From: CADEFQ01 sp050185195
GTDB taxonomy: Bacteria; Pseudomonadota; Gammaproteobacteria; Steroidobacterales; Steroidobacteraceae
DNA: 64,000 nucleotides
Direction: 5' to 3'
Assembly (NCBI GenBank): GCA_050185195.1
Contig: JBFWZQ010000012.1
Coordinates: 31,937-95,936, forward strand
Both the position numbers and the translations under genes were made by a program. Under the pieces are notes generated by a model that searched no databases, was not told the origin of the DNA, and worked only from the letters and a program-made list of their open reading frames with translations. Below are positions 36,308 through 44,575 of the stretch, in pieces (the stretch's first letter is position 1; every line of letters begins with the position of its first letter).

Positions 36308-38244
36308 TAGCAGGCGAGCACGCCTGCGAGCACGAGGCCCGCGAGGCCGACGGTTGCGAGCGGCCAGCGGGCGCGGCCCGGTGCCGGGCGCAGCGCGCAG
36401 GTGAGCGTCACGACGGCCAGCCCAAGCACCAGGTTGGCGCACGCGACGAACAGCATGAGCGGGCGCTGGTTGCCCCCGAACAGTTCGAGCAACATGCCCG
36501 TCCCGTGTTCGAGGCCCCGATACGCCATGACCGGCAGCGCGAGCGCCAGCACTGCGGTCGCGACGCTCGCGATGCGCGCGACGCCGCGCGCCCGGCGCAG
36601 CGCGACCACGCCGCCGGCCACGCACGCGAGCAGCGCGCCCAGGAAGACGTAGGCGTGGAAGAGGGGATGCAAGTACCACGGAATGCGCGTCGACGTGTAG
36701 ATGCCGAGGTCGGGCACCATCACCGGTGCGCTCACTCGCGGATCGTCACGGATCACCGCCTGGGCGCGCATTGGCGCATCGAGCACGAACACGCCGGGCG
36801 CGGCGGCCGGCCGCCAGGGCTTGCTGCCTGCGATGTCGAGGCCACCGTCGCTCGCTGCAATGCGTGCAACGCCCGCGCCGAGGAAGACGAGGTCGACGAC
36901 CGACTCGGCCGTCGTGAAGACGCGCCGGTCCGGGCGATACCAGCCGGCGAGTGACGCGCCGACCGTGCCAGTCGCCGCGGGCGGGATCGGCCGGTGTTCA
37001 CCGAGGAAACGGCTGAGGAAGGACTTCGCGTACGGGAGTCCCGAGACGACGGCAGGCGAGGCCGCGGGCTCGACCCAGGGCATCAGCAGCGTGCGCAGCG
37101 CGGCACCCACGCCGGGGGTCGGACCTTCGCTCATGACGCTCACGAACACGCCCGCGTCCAGCGAAGGCACGAGCGTCATCCAGCTGTGGAAGCCCTCCCA
37201 GTTGCCGCCGTGCGAGATCGTTTCGGCGCCCGCCCAGTCATCGTTGAAGAACACCATGCCGAGGCCAGTCGTTTCCGGTGCATTGGCGGCACGGCGGGTA
37301 TGCAGGGCCGCCAACGCCCGCGCGGACAGCACGACCGGAGCGCCCGGGTCATCGGACGACCGGTCGCCCAGTTGGGCCATCATGTACCGCGCCATGTCAT
37401 TGGCCGTCGTGACGATCGACCCCGCGGCGGCGTAGGAGGGGTTGATCGCCGTATAGGCGAGTGGCTTCGACGAACCATCCGGCAGGATGACGGCGGGGCG
37501 GCCGAGCCCCGCTGGCTCGGCCACATCGACGAGCAGGCGCGTGTGCGCCATGCCGAGCGGTTCGAACAGGCGTTCCCGCATCACCCGGTCGATCGGTTCC
37601 CCGGTGATGTCCTCGACGATCCTGCCGAGCATGGCGACGCCGAAATTCGAGTACTCGACCCGCGCCCCGGCCGGCCGCACGTAGGCCGGGCGCAACTTGT
37701 CGAACGCGGCCGCGGGCAGGCGCGCCGCGACGGGATCGATCGCGCCGATGGCGTACGCACGATCCTCGAAGCCCGCCGTATGCGTCAGCAGGTGGTGCAG
37801 CGTGATGTCGACGCCGCCGTTGGCGGGCAATGCGTAGTCCTTGAGGTAGCGGTTGGCGGGATCGTCGAGGGAGGCGATGCGGCCTTCGTCGAGCAACTGG
37901 GCGACCAGCGAGGCCGTGAAGGTCTTGGTGATCGAACCGATCCGGAAGAGCGTCGTGCCCGGATCGACGCCGCCCTCGCGTGCGTAGTCGGCGCGGCCGT
38001 ATCCTTTCGAGAACACGAGTGCGCCGCCCTGGACGACGCTCACGGTCAGGCCGGAAAACTCCTTGCGCGCGAGTGCCGGCGCGAACGTCTCCTCGGCCCA
38101 GGCGGCGACGCTGGCGGCGTCGGGTGCGGCGGGCGTCGTGGGTACTGCGGGCGCCGCAGGCCCCGCGAGCAGGGGTATGCTCAGCAGGGACGTCATCGCG
38201 AAAAACACCTGCTGCAGGCGATGGCTATGGCGTGTGGTGCGCAT
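36277..38244 (-). CDS. Serine hydrolase (class C beta-lactamase fold) with C-terminal membrane domain
   Basis: A 655-residue exported enzyme. Signal-like N-terminus (MTSLLSIPLLAGPAAPAVP), then a beta-lactamase/transpeptidase-like domain: S104-I-T-K107 in RIGSITKTFTASLV, Y-S-N in VEYSNFGVAM, and HGG in ETISHGGNWEGF. Penicillin-binding-protein-related peptidases or esterases share this fold. The last 120 residues contain about four spans (HAYVFLGALLACVAGGVVAL; ASVATAVLALALPVMAYRGL), anchoring it in the inner membrane with the active site outside. Converges on the SGNH gene and diverges from the XRE-cupin regulator with a 17 bp gap. Confidence 0.88.
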   Translation of the reverse strand: MRTTRHSHRLQQVFFAMTSLLSIPLLAGPAAPAVPTTPAAPDAASVAAWAEETFAPALARKEFSGLTVSVVQGGALVFSKGYGRADYAREGGVDPGTTLFRIGSITKTFTASLVAQLLDEGRIASLDDPANRYLKDYALPANGGVDITLHHLLTHTAGFEDRAYAIGAIDPVAARLPAAAFDKLRPAYVRPAGARVEYSNFGVAMLGRIVEDITGEPIDRVMRERLFEPLGMAHTRLLVDVAEPAGLGRPAVILPDGSSKPLAYTAINPSYAAAGSIVTTANDMARYMMAQLGDRSSDDPGAPVVLSARALAALHTRRAANAPETTGLGMVFFNDDWAGAETISHGGNWEGFHSWMTLVPSLDAGVFVSVMSEGPTPGVGAALRTLLMPWVEPAASPAVVSGLPYAKSFLSRFLGEHRPIPPAATGTVGASLAGWYRPDRRVFTTAESVVDLVFLGAGVARIAASDGGLDIAGSKPWRPAAAPGVFVLDAPMRAQAVIRDDPRVSAPVMVPDLGIYTSTRIPWYLHPLFHAYVFLGALLACVAGGVVALRRARGVARIASVATAVLALALPVMAYRGLEHGTGMLLELFGGNQRPLMLFVACANLVLGLAVVTLTCALRPAPGRARWPLATVGLAGLVLAGVLACYHVIGWQLPG

Positions 38245-38259
38245 TTTCGGTATTTTTCG
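38243..38259. promoter_or_regulatory. Direct repeat ATTTTCG / TTTTTCG before the XRE-cupin gene
   Basis: Two TTTTCG motifs 10 bp apart lie in the very short divergent region. They repeat the core (CGAAAA/TTTTCG) of the palindrome at 40265-40277, so both may be sites for the same regulator. The first copy overlaps the start codon of the serine hydrolase. Confidence 0.35.
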
Positions 38260-38261
38260 TT

Positions 38262-38969
38262 ATGAGCAAAGATTCTCTATACAGGAAATCACCGGCCGTT
38301 GTCATGCCCCGGGCTCCCGTCCTGAGCCGCGCTGTCTCCCAGCCCGGCCCCGCCGCGGCACTGCGCGAGCCGCGCCCGGCCGTCGGCGCCCGCATCCGCC
38401 AGTTGCGGCGTGCCCGGCGCTGGACACTGAAGCGCCTGAGCGAAGCGTCGCAGATCCCGCTGTCGACGCTGTCGAAGGTCGAAACCGGCATCGTCTCGCT
38501 CAACATCGAGAAGCTGCTCAAGGTCTGCGCGGCGCTCGGCATCGACGTCATGCAACTCGTCGCACCGGGCGACGGGCCGGCCGCGCCGGACGAAACGGCG
38601 CCGGATCCCGTGGTGACCGGGCGGCGCAGCGTCACGCGCAAGGGCGACGCGCGCCGCGTCGAGACGGAGCGCACCGTCTACGAGCACCATGCGATCGATT
38701 TCCTGCATCGCAAGCTGATGCCCGCGGTGCTCGAGGTGAAGGCCGGGCACACGCCCGAGCTGCTGCGCCACCAGGGCGAGGAGTTCATCTACGTGCTGCA
38801 GGGCACCGTCGAAGTGCTGAGCGAGTTCTACGAGCCGACGATCCTGAAGGCAGGCGAGAGCATCTACATCGATTCGTCGATGGCGCACAACGTGCGCGCG
38901 GTCGGCGGCAAGCCGGCGCGCGTGCTCAACATCATGACGTCGGGCCGGGACCCTCACGCAAAGCGCTGA
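38262..38969 (+). CDS. XRE-family regulator with C-terminal cupin domain
   Basis: A 235-residue regulator: HTH (IRQLRRARRWTLKRLSEASQ, then STLSKVETGIVSLNIEKLL) and a cupin sensor (HQGEEFIYVLQGTVEV; GESIYIDSSMAHNVRAVGG), the SutR/PuuR type that usually controls amine, amino-acid or sugar catabolism. The ATG at 38262 is the first possible; a second at 38304 is also plausible since the domain starts near residue 47, and a TATACA box at 38278-38283 would then be its -10. It overlaps the dadA-like gene by 16 bp at its end. It probably governs dadA and the mlrC operon. Confidence 0.9.
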   Translation: MSKDSLYRKSPAVVMPRAPVLSRAVSQPGPAAALREPRPAVGARIRQLRRARRWTLKRLSEASQIPLSTLSKVETGIVSLNIEKLLKVCAALGIDVMQLVAPGDGPAAPDETAPDPVVTGRRSVTRKGDARRVETERTVYEHHAIDFLHRKLMPAVLEVKAGHTPELLRHQGEEFIYVLQGTVEVLSEFYEPTILKAGESIYIDSSMAHNVRAVGGKPARVLNIMTSGRDPHAKR

Positions 38970-40225
38970 GGCGCGTAGTCGCGCGGATCGAGCGTCGGCG
39001 TGACGCCTTCGACCAGGTCGGCCAGCAGCCGCCCGGAGCCGTCGGCCAGCGTCCAGCCAAGGTGGCCGTGCCCCGCATTGACGTACAGCCCATGCGGCCC
39101 GCACGGGCCGATGCACGGCACGCCGTCGGCGCTCATCGGGCGCAGTCCCGCCCAGGAAACCACGTGGCCGGACAGCAGCCGCGCCGCGTGGGCCGGCAGC
39201 ACCTCGGCGAGCAGGCGGCGCAGGTTGCCGAGCCGGGCGGCATCGAGCCGCGTGTCGTAGCCGGTGAACTCGGCGGTGCCCGCGATGCGCAGGCTCGCAC
39301 CGAGCGGGGTGAGCGCGGCGTGCAGGGCATCGTCGACGATCGGCAGCGCGAGCGGCGCGGGCGTCGTGTCCGCAGCCGGCGGGGTACAGGTGATCGAGTA
39401 GCCCTTCACCGGTGCGATCGGCAGCTTCACCCCGCAACGGCGCAACAGCGCCGGCGTGTGGCAGCCCGCGGCGACGACGATTGCGTCGGCCGTGATGCGT
39501 TCCCGGCCCGTGCGCACGGCGTGCGCGCGACCGCCGCCGGTGTCGATGCCGAGCACCTCGCAGTCGAAGCGCAGGCGCACGCCGCGCCGGGCCGCGGCGG
39601 CGCAGAGTTGTTCCGTGAACTCGCGCGCGTCACCGGACTCGTCGCGCGGGAAATGCAGGCCGCCAACGATGCGGTGGGCGATGTCGGCGAGCGCCGGCGC
39701 GAGCCCGAGGACCTGCTGCCGGTCGAGTACGCGCACCGCGACAAGTTCGGGCGCGAGCGAGCCGGACTTGCGCACGCCGGCCTCGAAGGCCCGCGGATCG
39801 CCGTACAGCTTGAGCGTGCCGGCGAGGTCGGCGTGATAGTCGAGCGGTTCCCGTGCGCGCAGGCGTGCCATGCCCGCGACGCTGTCGGCGGCAAGGCGCA
39901 GGTTGCGCCGGGTATTGTCGTCGTAACGGGCCGGGGAGGACGCGCGGATGAAACGCAGGCCCCAGCCCGCGAGCGCGGGCAGGGCGCGTGGCCGCAGCAA
40001 CATCGGCGCGTCCGCGCGGCCGATCCAGCGCAGCAGGTCGCGCCAGACGCCCGGGGCATTCCAGGGATCGGCCATGCTCGGCGTCAGCATGCCGCCGTTG
40101 GCGTGGCTCGCGCCGCTCGCGGGATTCGCCGCGCGCTCGACCAGGGTTACCTCATGGCCACGCGCGCCGAGATGATAGGCGGAAGCGACGCCGATCAATC
40201 CGGCGCCGACGACGACAACATGCAT
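38954..40225 (-). CDS. FAD-dependent D-amino-acid dehydrogenase-like oxidoreductase (DadA family)
   Basis: A 423-residue FAD enzyme: HVVVVGAGLIGVASAYHLGA (Rossmann, GxGxxG), NPASGASHANGGMLTPSMAD (DadA-like flavin contact), PVKGYSITC, and C-terminal YVNAGHGHLGWTLADGSGRL. DadA oxidises D-amino acids to keto acids, passing electrons to the chain; related enzymes act on sarcosine, proline or other amines. Divergent from mlrC across 71 bp holding a palindrome; convergent with the XRE-cupin gene. Suggests that the substrate handled by this locus yields an amino acid, possibly of D configuration (inference). Confidence 0.87.
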   Translation of the reverse strand: MHVVVVGAGLIGVASAYHLGARGHEVTLVERAANPASGASHANGGMLTPSMADPWNAPGVWRDLLRWIGRADAPMLLRPRALPALAGWGLRFIRASSPARYDDNTRRNLRLAADSVAGMARLRAREPLDYHADLAGTLKLYGDPRAFEAGVRKSGSLAPELVAVRVLDRQQVLGLAPALADIAHRIVGGLHFPRDESGDAREFTEQLCAAAARRGVRLRFDCEVLGIDTGGGRAHAVRTGRERITADAIVVAAGCHTPALLRRCGVKLPIAPVKGYSITCTPPAADTTPAPLALPIVDDALHAALTPLGASLRIAGTAEFTGYDTRLDAARLGNLRRLLAEVLPAHAARLLSGHVVSWAGLRPMSADGVPCIGPCGPHGLYVNAGHGHLGWTLADGSGRLLADLVEGVTPTLDPRDYAPQRFA

Positions 40226-40253
40226 GGTGCAGGCTCCGTGGGCGGGCTGGTGC

Positions 40254-40291
40254 GAAAATTATCACGAAAAATTTTCGCATATGATAATTTC
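40254..40291. promoter_or_regulatory. Nested AT-rich palindrome, candidate operator for dadA/mlrC
   Basis: AAAATTATCA (40255-40264) is repeated inverted as TGATAATTTC (40282-40291; 9 of 10 positions match). The space between holds a second palindrome, CGAAAAATTTTCG (40265-40277). The element lies 28 bp from the dadA start and ends 5 bp before the mlrC ATG, inside otherwise GC-rich DNA. It most likely binds the XRE-cupin regulator, whose own upstream region shares the TTTTCG core. Confidence 0.6.
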
Positions 40292-40296
40292 CGCCC

Positions 40297-41757
40297 ATGA
40301 AGGGTTTCATGGCTTACCTCGCGCACGAGACCAATTCGTTCTCGCCGATCCCGACCGACCTGTCGAGCTTCGAGGAAGTGGGCATCTATCGGCCGGCGGT
40401 CGGCGCGCCCGGCGAGCACGTCGGGCTGCTGAAGGGGGTTGCGGACTTCCACCGGGTCGCGCAGCAGCGCGGCGACGAAGCCGTGGTGGGCCTGTGCGCG
40501 CTCGCGCAGCCGAGCCTGCCCTGCCTCGGGCGCGACTATGTCGCCATGCGCGATGAAATCCTGGGGCAACTGGCCGCGGCACTGCCCGTCGACATGGTGC
40601 TGCTTTTCATGCACGGCTCGATGATGGCGCAGGGCTGCGACGACTGCGAAGGCGATACGCTCGAGCGCGTGCGGGCCCTCGTGGGCCCCACCGTGCCCGT
40701 CGGTGTCCTGCTCGACCTGCATTGCAACGTGACACCCGCGATGGTTCGCCATGCGACGATCATCAAGGCATGCAAGGAGTATCCGCATACCGATTTCGCG
40801 GAGCGTGCCGAGGAGCTGTACGATCTCGTCGCGGCGACGGCGTCCGGTCGAATCCGCCCGACGATGGCGTTTCGCCGCGTGCCGATGCTCGGCCTCTTCC
40901 AGACGACGCGCGAGCCGATGCGCAGTTTCGTCGATGACGTGCTCGCCACCGAACGCAGCCCCGGCGTGCTGTCGATCACGCTCGCACACGGCTTTCCCTG
41001 GGCGGATTTCGCGCACACCGGGGCCGGCGTCATTGCGATCACCGACGACGACCCGGCGCTCGCGCAGCGGCTCGCGGACCACTGGGGCCGGCAGTTCTTT
41101 GCCCTGCGCGAGGCGGGCCAGGTCGAGCGGTTGTCCATCGCGGATGCGCTGCGCGCCGCGCTGGCACTGCCTGGCGGCACGGCCGTGATCGCCGACATGT
41201 CGGACAACCCCGGCGGTGGGGCCGCGTCGGATTCCACCTTCCTGCTGCGCGGCATGCTCGAGCGCGGCGTACGCGACGCCGTCATCGGCCTGCTCTGGGA
41301 CCCCGGGGCGGTGCGCCTTGCCTTCGCCGCGGGGGAGGGCGCCGTGGTGCCGCTGCGCATCGGCGGCAAGCTCGGCCCCGGGTCGGGTGCGCCGATCGAC
41401 ATCGAGGCGACCGTGCGGCACCTGCGCACCGACGCCTCGCAGCCGCACATCGCCGACGGCAGTGCGACGGCACTCGGTCGCACCGCGGTGATCGAGGCGC
41501 GGGGCATCGAGGTGGTACTGAACGAGATCCGCCAGCAGCCCTTTCATCCCGATGCCTTCGTTGCGGCCGGCGTCGACCCCTGGTCGAAGCGCATCGTGGT
41601 CGTGAAGTCGTCATTTCATTTCAACGCGGGGTTCGCCGAGCGGGCCGCGGCGGTCCTGTACTGCGATGCCCCGGGTACGCTCGGCGGCGATGCGCGCCTG
41701 CGGCCGTACCGCCACATCACGCGGCCCATCTGGCCGCTCGACGATGTGAAGATGTAG
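40297..41757 (+). CDS. mlrC: M81 family metallopeptidase, MlrC-like
   Basis: A 486-residue metallohydrolase named after MlrC, which cleaves linearised microcystin; other members act on unknown amide substrates. Metal-binding signatures are LAHETNSFSP near residues 8-17, MLLFMHGSMM-like VLLFMHGSMMAQG, and LLDLHCNVTPAMV near residues 138-150; the second domain has IADMSDNPGGGAASDSTFLL. No signal peptide, so cytoplasmic. First gene of the long operon, 24 bp before the TRAP large subunit. The link with a TRAP importer suggests it acts on the imported compound. Confidence 0.92.
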   Translation: MKGFMAYLAHETNSFSPIPTDLSSFEEVGIYRPAVGAPGEHVGLLKGVADFHRVAQQRGDEAVVGLCALAQPSLPCLGRDYVAMRDEILGQLAAALPVDMVLLFMHGSMMAQGCDDCEGDTLERVRALVGPTVPVGVLLDLHCNVTPAMVRHATIIKACKEYPHTDFAERAEELYDLVAATASGRIRPTMAFRRVPMLGLFQTTREPMRSFVDDVLATERSPGVLSITLAHGFPWADFAHTGAGVIAITDDDPALAQRLADHWGRQFFALREAGQVERLSIADALRAALALPGGTAVIADMSDNPGGGAASDSTFLLRGMLERGVRDAVIGLLWDPGAVRLAFAAGEGAVVPLRIGGKLGPGSGAPIDIEATVRHLRTDASQPHIADGSATALGRTAVIEARGIEVVLNEIRQQPFHPDAFVAAGVDPWSKRIVVVKSSFHFNAGFAERAAAVLYCDAPGTLGGDARLRPYRHITRPIWPLDDVKM

Positions 41758-41781
41758 GCGCACGGAGTCGAAGGGGGATAC

Positions 41782-43065
41782 TTGGCCACGCTGGTCGTCA
41801 TCGCGGTTTTCGTCTTCCTGATGGTGTCGGGCGTGGCGATCGCGTACGCGTCGGGCGCGGCTGCGGTGGTGGCGTTCTTCGCGTCGGACAGTGCGTTCTT
41901 TCTCGCCGTGGCGCCCCAACGCATCTTCAGCCAGATGGACGTGTTCGCCATCATGGCGATGCCGCTGTTCATCTGGGCGGGCGACCTGATGGCCCGCGGC
42001 GGCGTGGCGCGCGCGCTGATCGACCTGTCGATGCTGCTGGTCGGGCGCTTTCGCGGCGGGCTCGGCCACGCCAATGTCGTCACCGCGGTGTTTTTCTCCG
42101 GCATCAGCGGTTCGGCCGCCGCCGACGCGGCGGCGCTCAGCAATACTTTCGTGCCGCAGATGGAGCGGCGCGGTTACGATCCGCTGTACGCGGGCGCGCT
42201 GACCGCGGCCGCCTCGGTGATCGGGCCGATCATCCCGCCATCGATCGTGTTCATACTCTACGGCGCGATCCTCTCGACCGACATCGCCGCGCTGTTCGCG
42301 GCCGGCATCGTGCCGGGCATCCTGATCGCCGCGGTGCTGATGATCATGAACGCATGGATGGCGCGGCGTGAAGGGCACCCGGGCGGCACGCGCGCCGACA
42401 TGCCACCCGTGCTGCCGACCCTGAAGAAGGCGCTGCCCTCGCTCGTGCTGCCCGCCGTGATCCTCGGCGGTATAGTCTTCGGCGTCATGACGCCGATCGA
42501 GGCTGGCGCCGTTGCGGTGCTGGCCGCGGTCGCGGTGGGCGCCTGGTACCGGGAGCTCGATTTCGCGGGCTTCATCGAGAGCACCGTGAGCTCGATCGTG
42601 ATGACCGGTGCGCTCTTCATGCTGTTGGCGGCGGGCGCGCTCGGCAACTACCTGATCGCCCTGCACCAGGTCGCGGAACTGCTGAACGGGTGGGTGCAGT
42701 CGTTCCACCTGCACGGCCTCGGTTACCTGCTGTTCATGACCGCGGTCTTCCTCGTCATGGGCATGTTCATCGACCTGATCGTGGCGCTGACACTGTTCGT
42801 GCCGCTGCTCGTGCCAGTCGCCATCGCACAGGGCGCCGACCCAGTGGCGCTCGGGGTGATGGTCTGCCTGAACCTGACGCTCGGCATCATCACGCCGCCC
42901 TTCGGCGGGGCGATCATGCTCGTGTCCACCATCACCCGGCAGTCCTATTGGGCCTTGTGCCGCCGCATCATGCCGTTCGTGTTCGCCGAAGTCGTGGTCC
43001 TGCTGCTCGTGGTGCTGTTCCCCGAAATCTCGCTCGCGCTGCCGCGCTGGCTGGGGATGCTGTGA
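41782..43065 (+). CDS. TRAP transporter large permease subunit (DctM)
   Basis: A 427-residue, 12-span TRAP-T large subunit. Key stretches: MDVFAIMAMPLFIWAGDLMA, FFSGISGSAAADAAALSNTF, YAGALTAAASVIGPIIPPSI, MGMFIDLIVALTLFVPLLVP, and LTLGIITPPFGGAIML. Uses a Na+ gradient to import an organic acid delivered by the DctP protein. The start is TTG at 41782 with AAGGGGGA 5-12 bases before. The gene order L-P-S differs from the common P-S-L. The stop overlaps the DctP GTG. Confidence 0.94.
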   Translation: MATLVVIAVFVFLMVSGVAIAYASGAAAVVAFFASDSAFFLAVAPQRIFSQMDVFAIMAMPLFIWAGDLMARGGVARALIDLSMLLVGRFRGGLGHANVVTAVFFSGISGSAAADAAALSNTFVPQMERRGYDPLYAGALTAAASVIGPIIPPSIVFILYGAILSTDIAALFAAGIVPGILIAAVLMIMNAWMARREGHPGGTRADMPPVLPTLKKALPSLVLPAVILGGIVFGVMTPIEAGAVAVLAAVAVGAWYRELDFAGFIESTVSSIVMTGALFMLLAAGALGNYLIALHQVAELLNGWVQSFHLHGLGYLLFMTAVFLVMGMFIDLIVALTLFVPLLVPVAIAQGADPVALGVMVCLNLTLGIITPPFGGAIMLVSTITRQSYWALCRRIMPFVFAEVVVLLLVVLFPEISLALPRWLGML

Positions 43066-44078
43066 GGCACTTCCCGCCATCGTGGTCCGCGGCCGCCCTG
43101 CTCGTGTGCGCGGCGCTCGCTGCCGCAAGCGCCGTCGCCGCGGAGCCCCTCGACTTCAAGGTCGGCATGTCGACGCCGGCAGACCCGGTGCGCAACGGCG
43201 TCTATGTCTGGATCCAGGCCTTCGCCGGGGTATTCGAGCACGAGGGCGGACGGGTACGCATCTACGCGAACAGCTCGCTCGGCGGCGAGAAGGAACGCAT
43301 GGACCAGCTCGCGATCGGGCGGCTCGAAGTCAACGAGACGGGCGGCGATGAGCTCGCGCGGCTCTCGACGCTGTTCCATGCCTCGCTCGAGCCGTTCCTC
43401 ATCGACTCGTACGAACACTGGGATGCGCTGCTCGAGCAGACCGGTTTCCTCGCCGATGTCAATCGCGAGCTCGCGGACGACGATCTTCTCCTCCTCGACT
43501 ACGCCTACACCGGTGAGATGGCGGGCCTCTTCACGCGCGGTACGCCCGTGCATCGCATCGAGGACCTGCGGCCGCTGCGGCTGCGCATCCTGAGCGCGAG
43601 CGACCTCAACCTGCTGGCCGCCTGGGGCGTACGCGGCGTGCGCGTCGCATGGGAGGAGGTGGCGCAGGCATTGCAGACCGGCATGGTCGACGGCTACCTC
43701 AATCCGCCGATCGTCGCGGTCATGTTCGGACACGGCAACGTGCTCGACTACTTCACCGACCTGCGGATCGGGCCCGCGGCGCGCTTGATGGTCGTCTCGC
43801 GCCATTGGTACGAGGCGCTCGACGCGCACGATCGGGCCCTGTTCGATCGCGCGGTGCAGGCGGGGCGCGCCGCCAATCGTGCCTGGCGACGCACCGCGGG
43901 CGCGCGCGAGCGGGCCGCGGTCGAGAAGACCGGCATCGAGTGGATCGAACTCACGCCGGCCGCGCGCGAGGCCTGGCGTGCGCTCAACAGTCGCATCGCG
44001 CCCACTCGCTGGGATACGCCGGCGGCGATTGCACATTTCCAGGAGCTCGTGGAGAAGGCGCGCGAGGAGCACCCATGA
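43062..44078 (+). CDS. TRAP transporter substrate-binding protein (DctP)
   Basis: A 338-residue periplasmic binding protein with signal peptide (WSAAALLVCAALAAASAVAA). DctP features: FKVGMSTPADPVRNGVYVWI, IYANSSLGGEKERMDQLAIG, and a ligand-binding core where an Arg salt-bridge to a carboxylate is expected (DLRPLRLRILSASD). VDGYLNPPIVAVMFGHGNVL replaces the usual VDGQENP. The GTG at 43062 overlaps the previous stop (GTGA). Ligand unknown; TRAP systems mostly carry acids such as uronates, keto acids or amino-acid derivatives. Confidence 0.92.
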   Translation: MRHFPPSWSAAALLVCAALAAASAVAAEPLDFKVGMSTPADPVRNGVYVWIQAFAGVFEHEGGRVRIYANSSLGGEKERMDQLAIGRLEVNETGGDELARLSTLFHASLEPFLIDSYEHWDALLEQTGFLADVNRELADDDLLLLDYAYTGEMAGLFTRGTPVHRIEDLRPLRLRILSASDLNLLAAWGVRGVRVAWEEVAQALQTGMVDGYLNPPIVAVMFGHGNVLDYFTDLRIGPAARLMVVSRHWYEALDAHDRALFDRAVQAGRAANRAWRRTAGARERAAVEKTGIEWIELTPAAREAWRALNSRIAPTRWDTPAAIAHFQELVEKAREEHP

Positions 44079-44575
44079 GGCGCTTCAGTGCCGCGCTTAC
44101 CGCCCTCAGCGCCGCGCTCGATCGCGCCTGCGTGGCGCTCGCGCTGGCCGCCTTCATGGTGATGCTGCTCGCGATCCTGCTGCAGGTCGTCGCACGCTAC
44201 GTGTTCGCGATGCCGCCCACCTGGACCGACGAACTCGCGCGCTACGCGATGATCTGGGGCGCGATGCCGGGCGCCGCGATGTCCTACGCGCGCGGCGTCG
44301 ATCCGGTGTTGAAGCGCCTGGATTGCACCGGCCGACCGGGGCGCGCCCTCGCGATCCAGGCGATCGAGGGGGTCGCGATGCTCGTTTTCATCCTGCCGGT
44401 GCTCTGGTACACGCCGGGTTTCCTCGCGCGCCATGCGCACCGCATCACCGAGTCGCTCGAACTCAATAGCGCGGTGGTGGTATCGATCATTCCCGCGAGC
44501 CTCGTCGTCGTGCTCGTGCACATGGCCGCGCGGCTCGCGAAGTGCGTGCTTGCCTGGCAGGAGTCCCGGGCATGA
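44075..44575 (+). CDS. TRAP transporter small permease subunit (DctQ)
   Basis: A 166-residue four-span subunit: VARYVFAMPPTWTDELARYA, the DctQ signature with W-T-x-E-L, then a short loop and two more spans (SAVVVSIIPASLVVVLVHMA). ATGA overlaps with both DctP and the M28 peptidase. Confidence 0.93.
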   Translation: MRRFSAALTALSAALDRACVALALAAFMVMLLAILLQVVARYVFAMPPTWTDELARYAMIWGAMPGAAMSYARGVDPVLKRLDCTGRPGRALAIQAIEGVAMLVFILPVLWYTPGFLARHAHRITESLELNSAVVVSIIPASLVVVLVHMAARLAKCVLAWQESRA

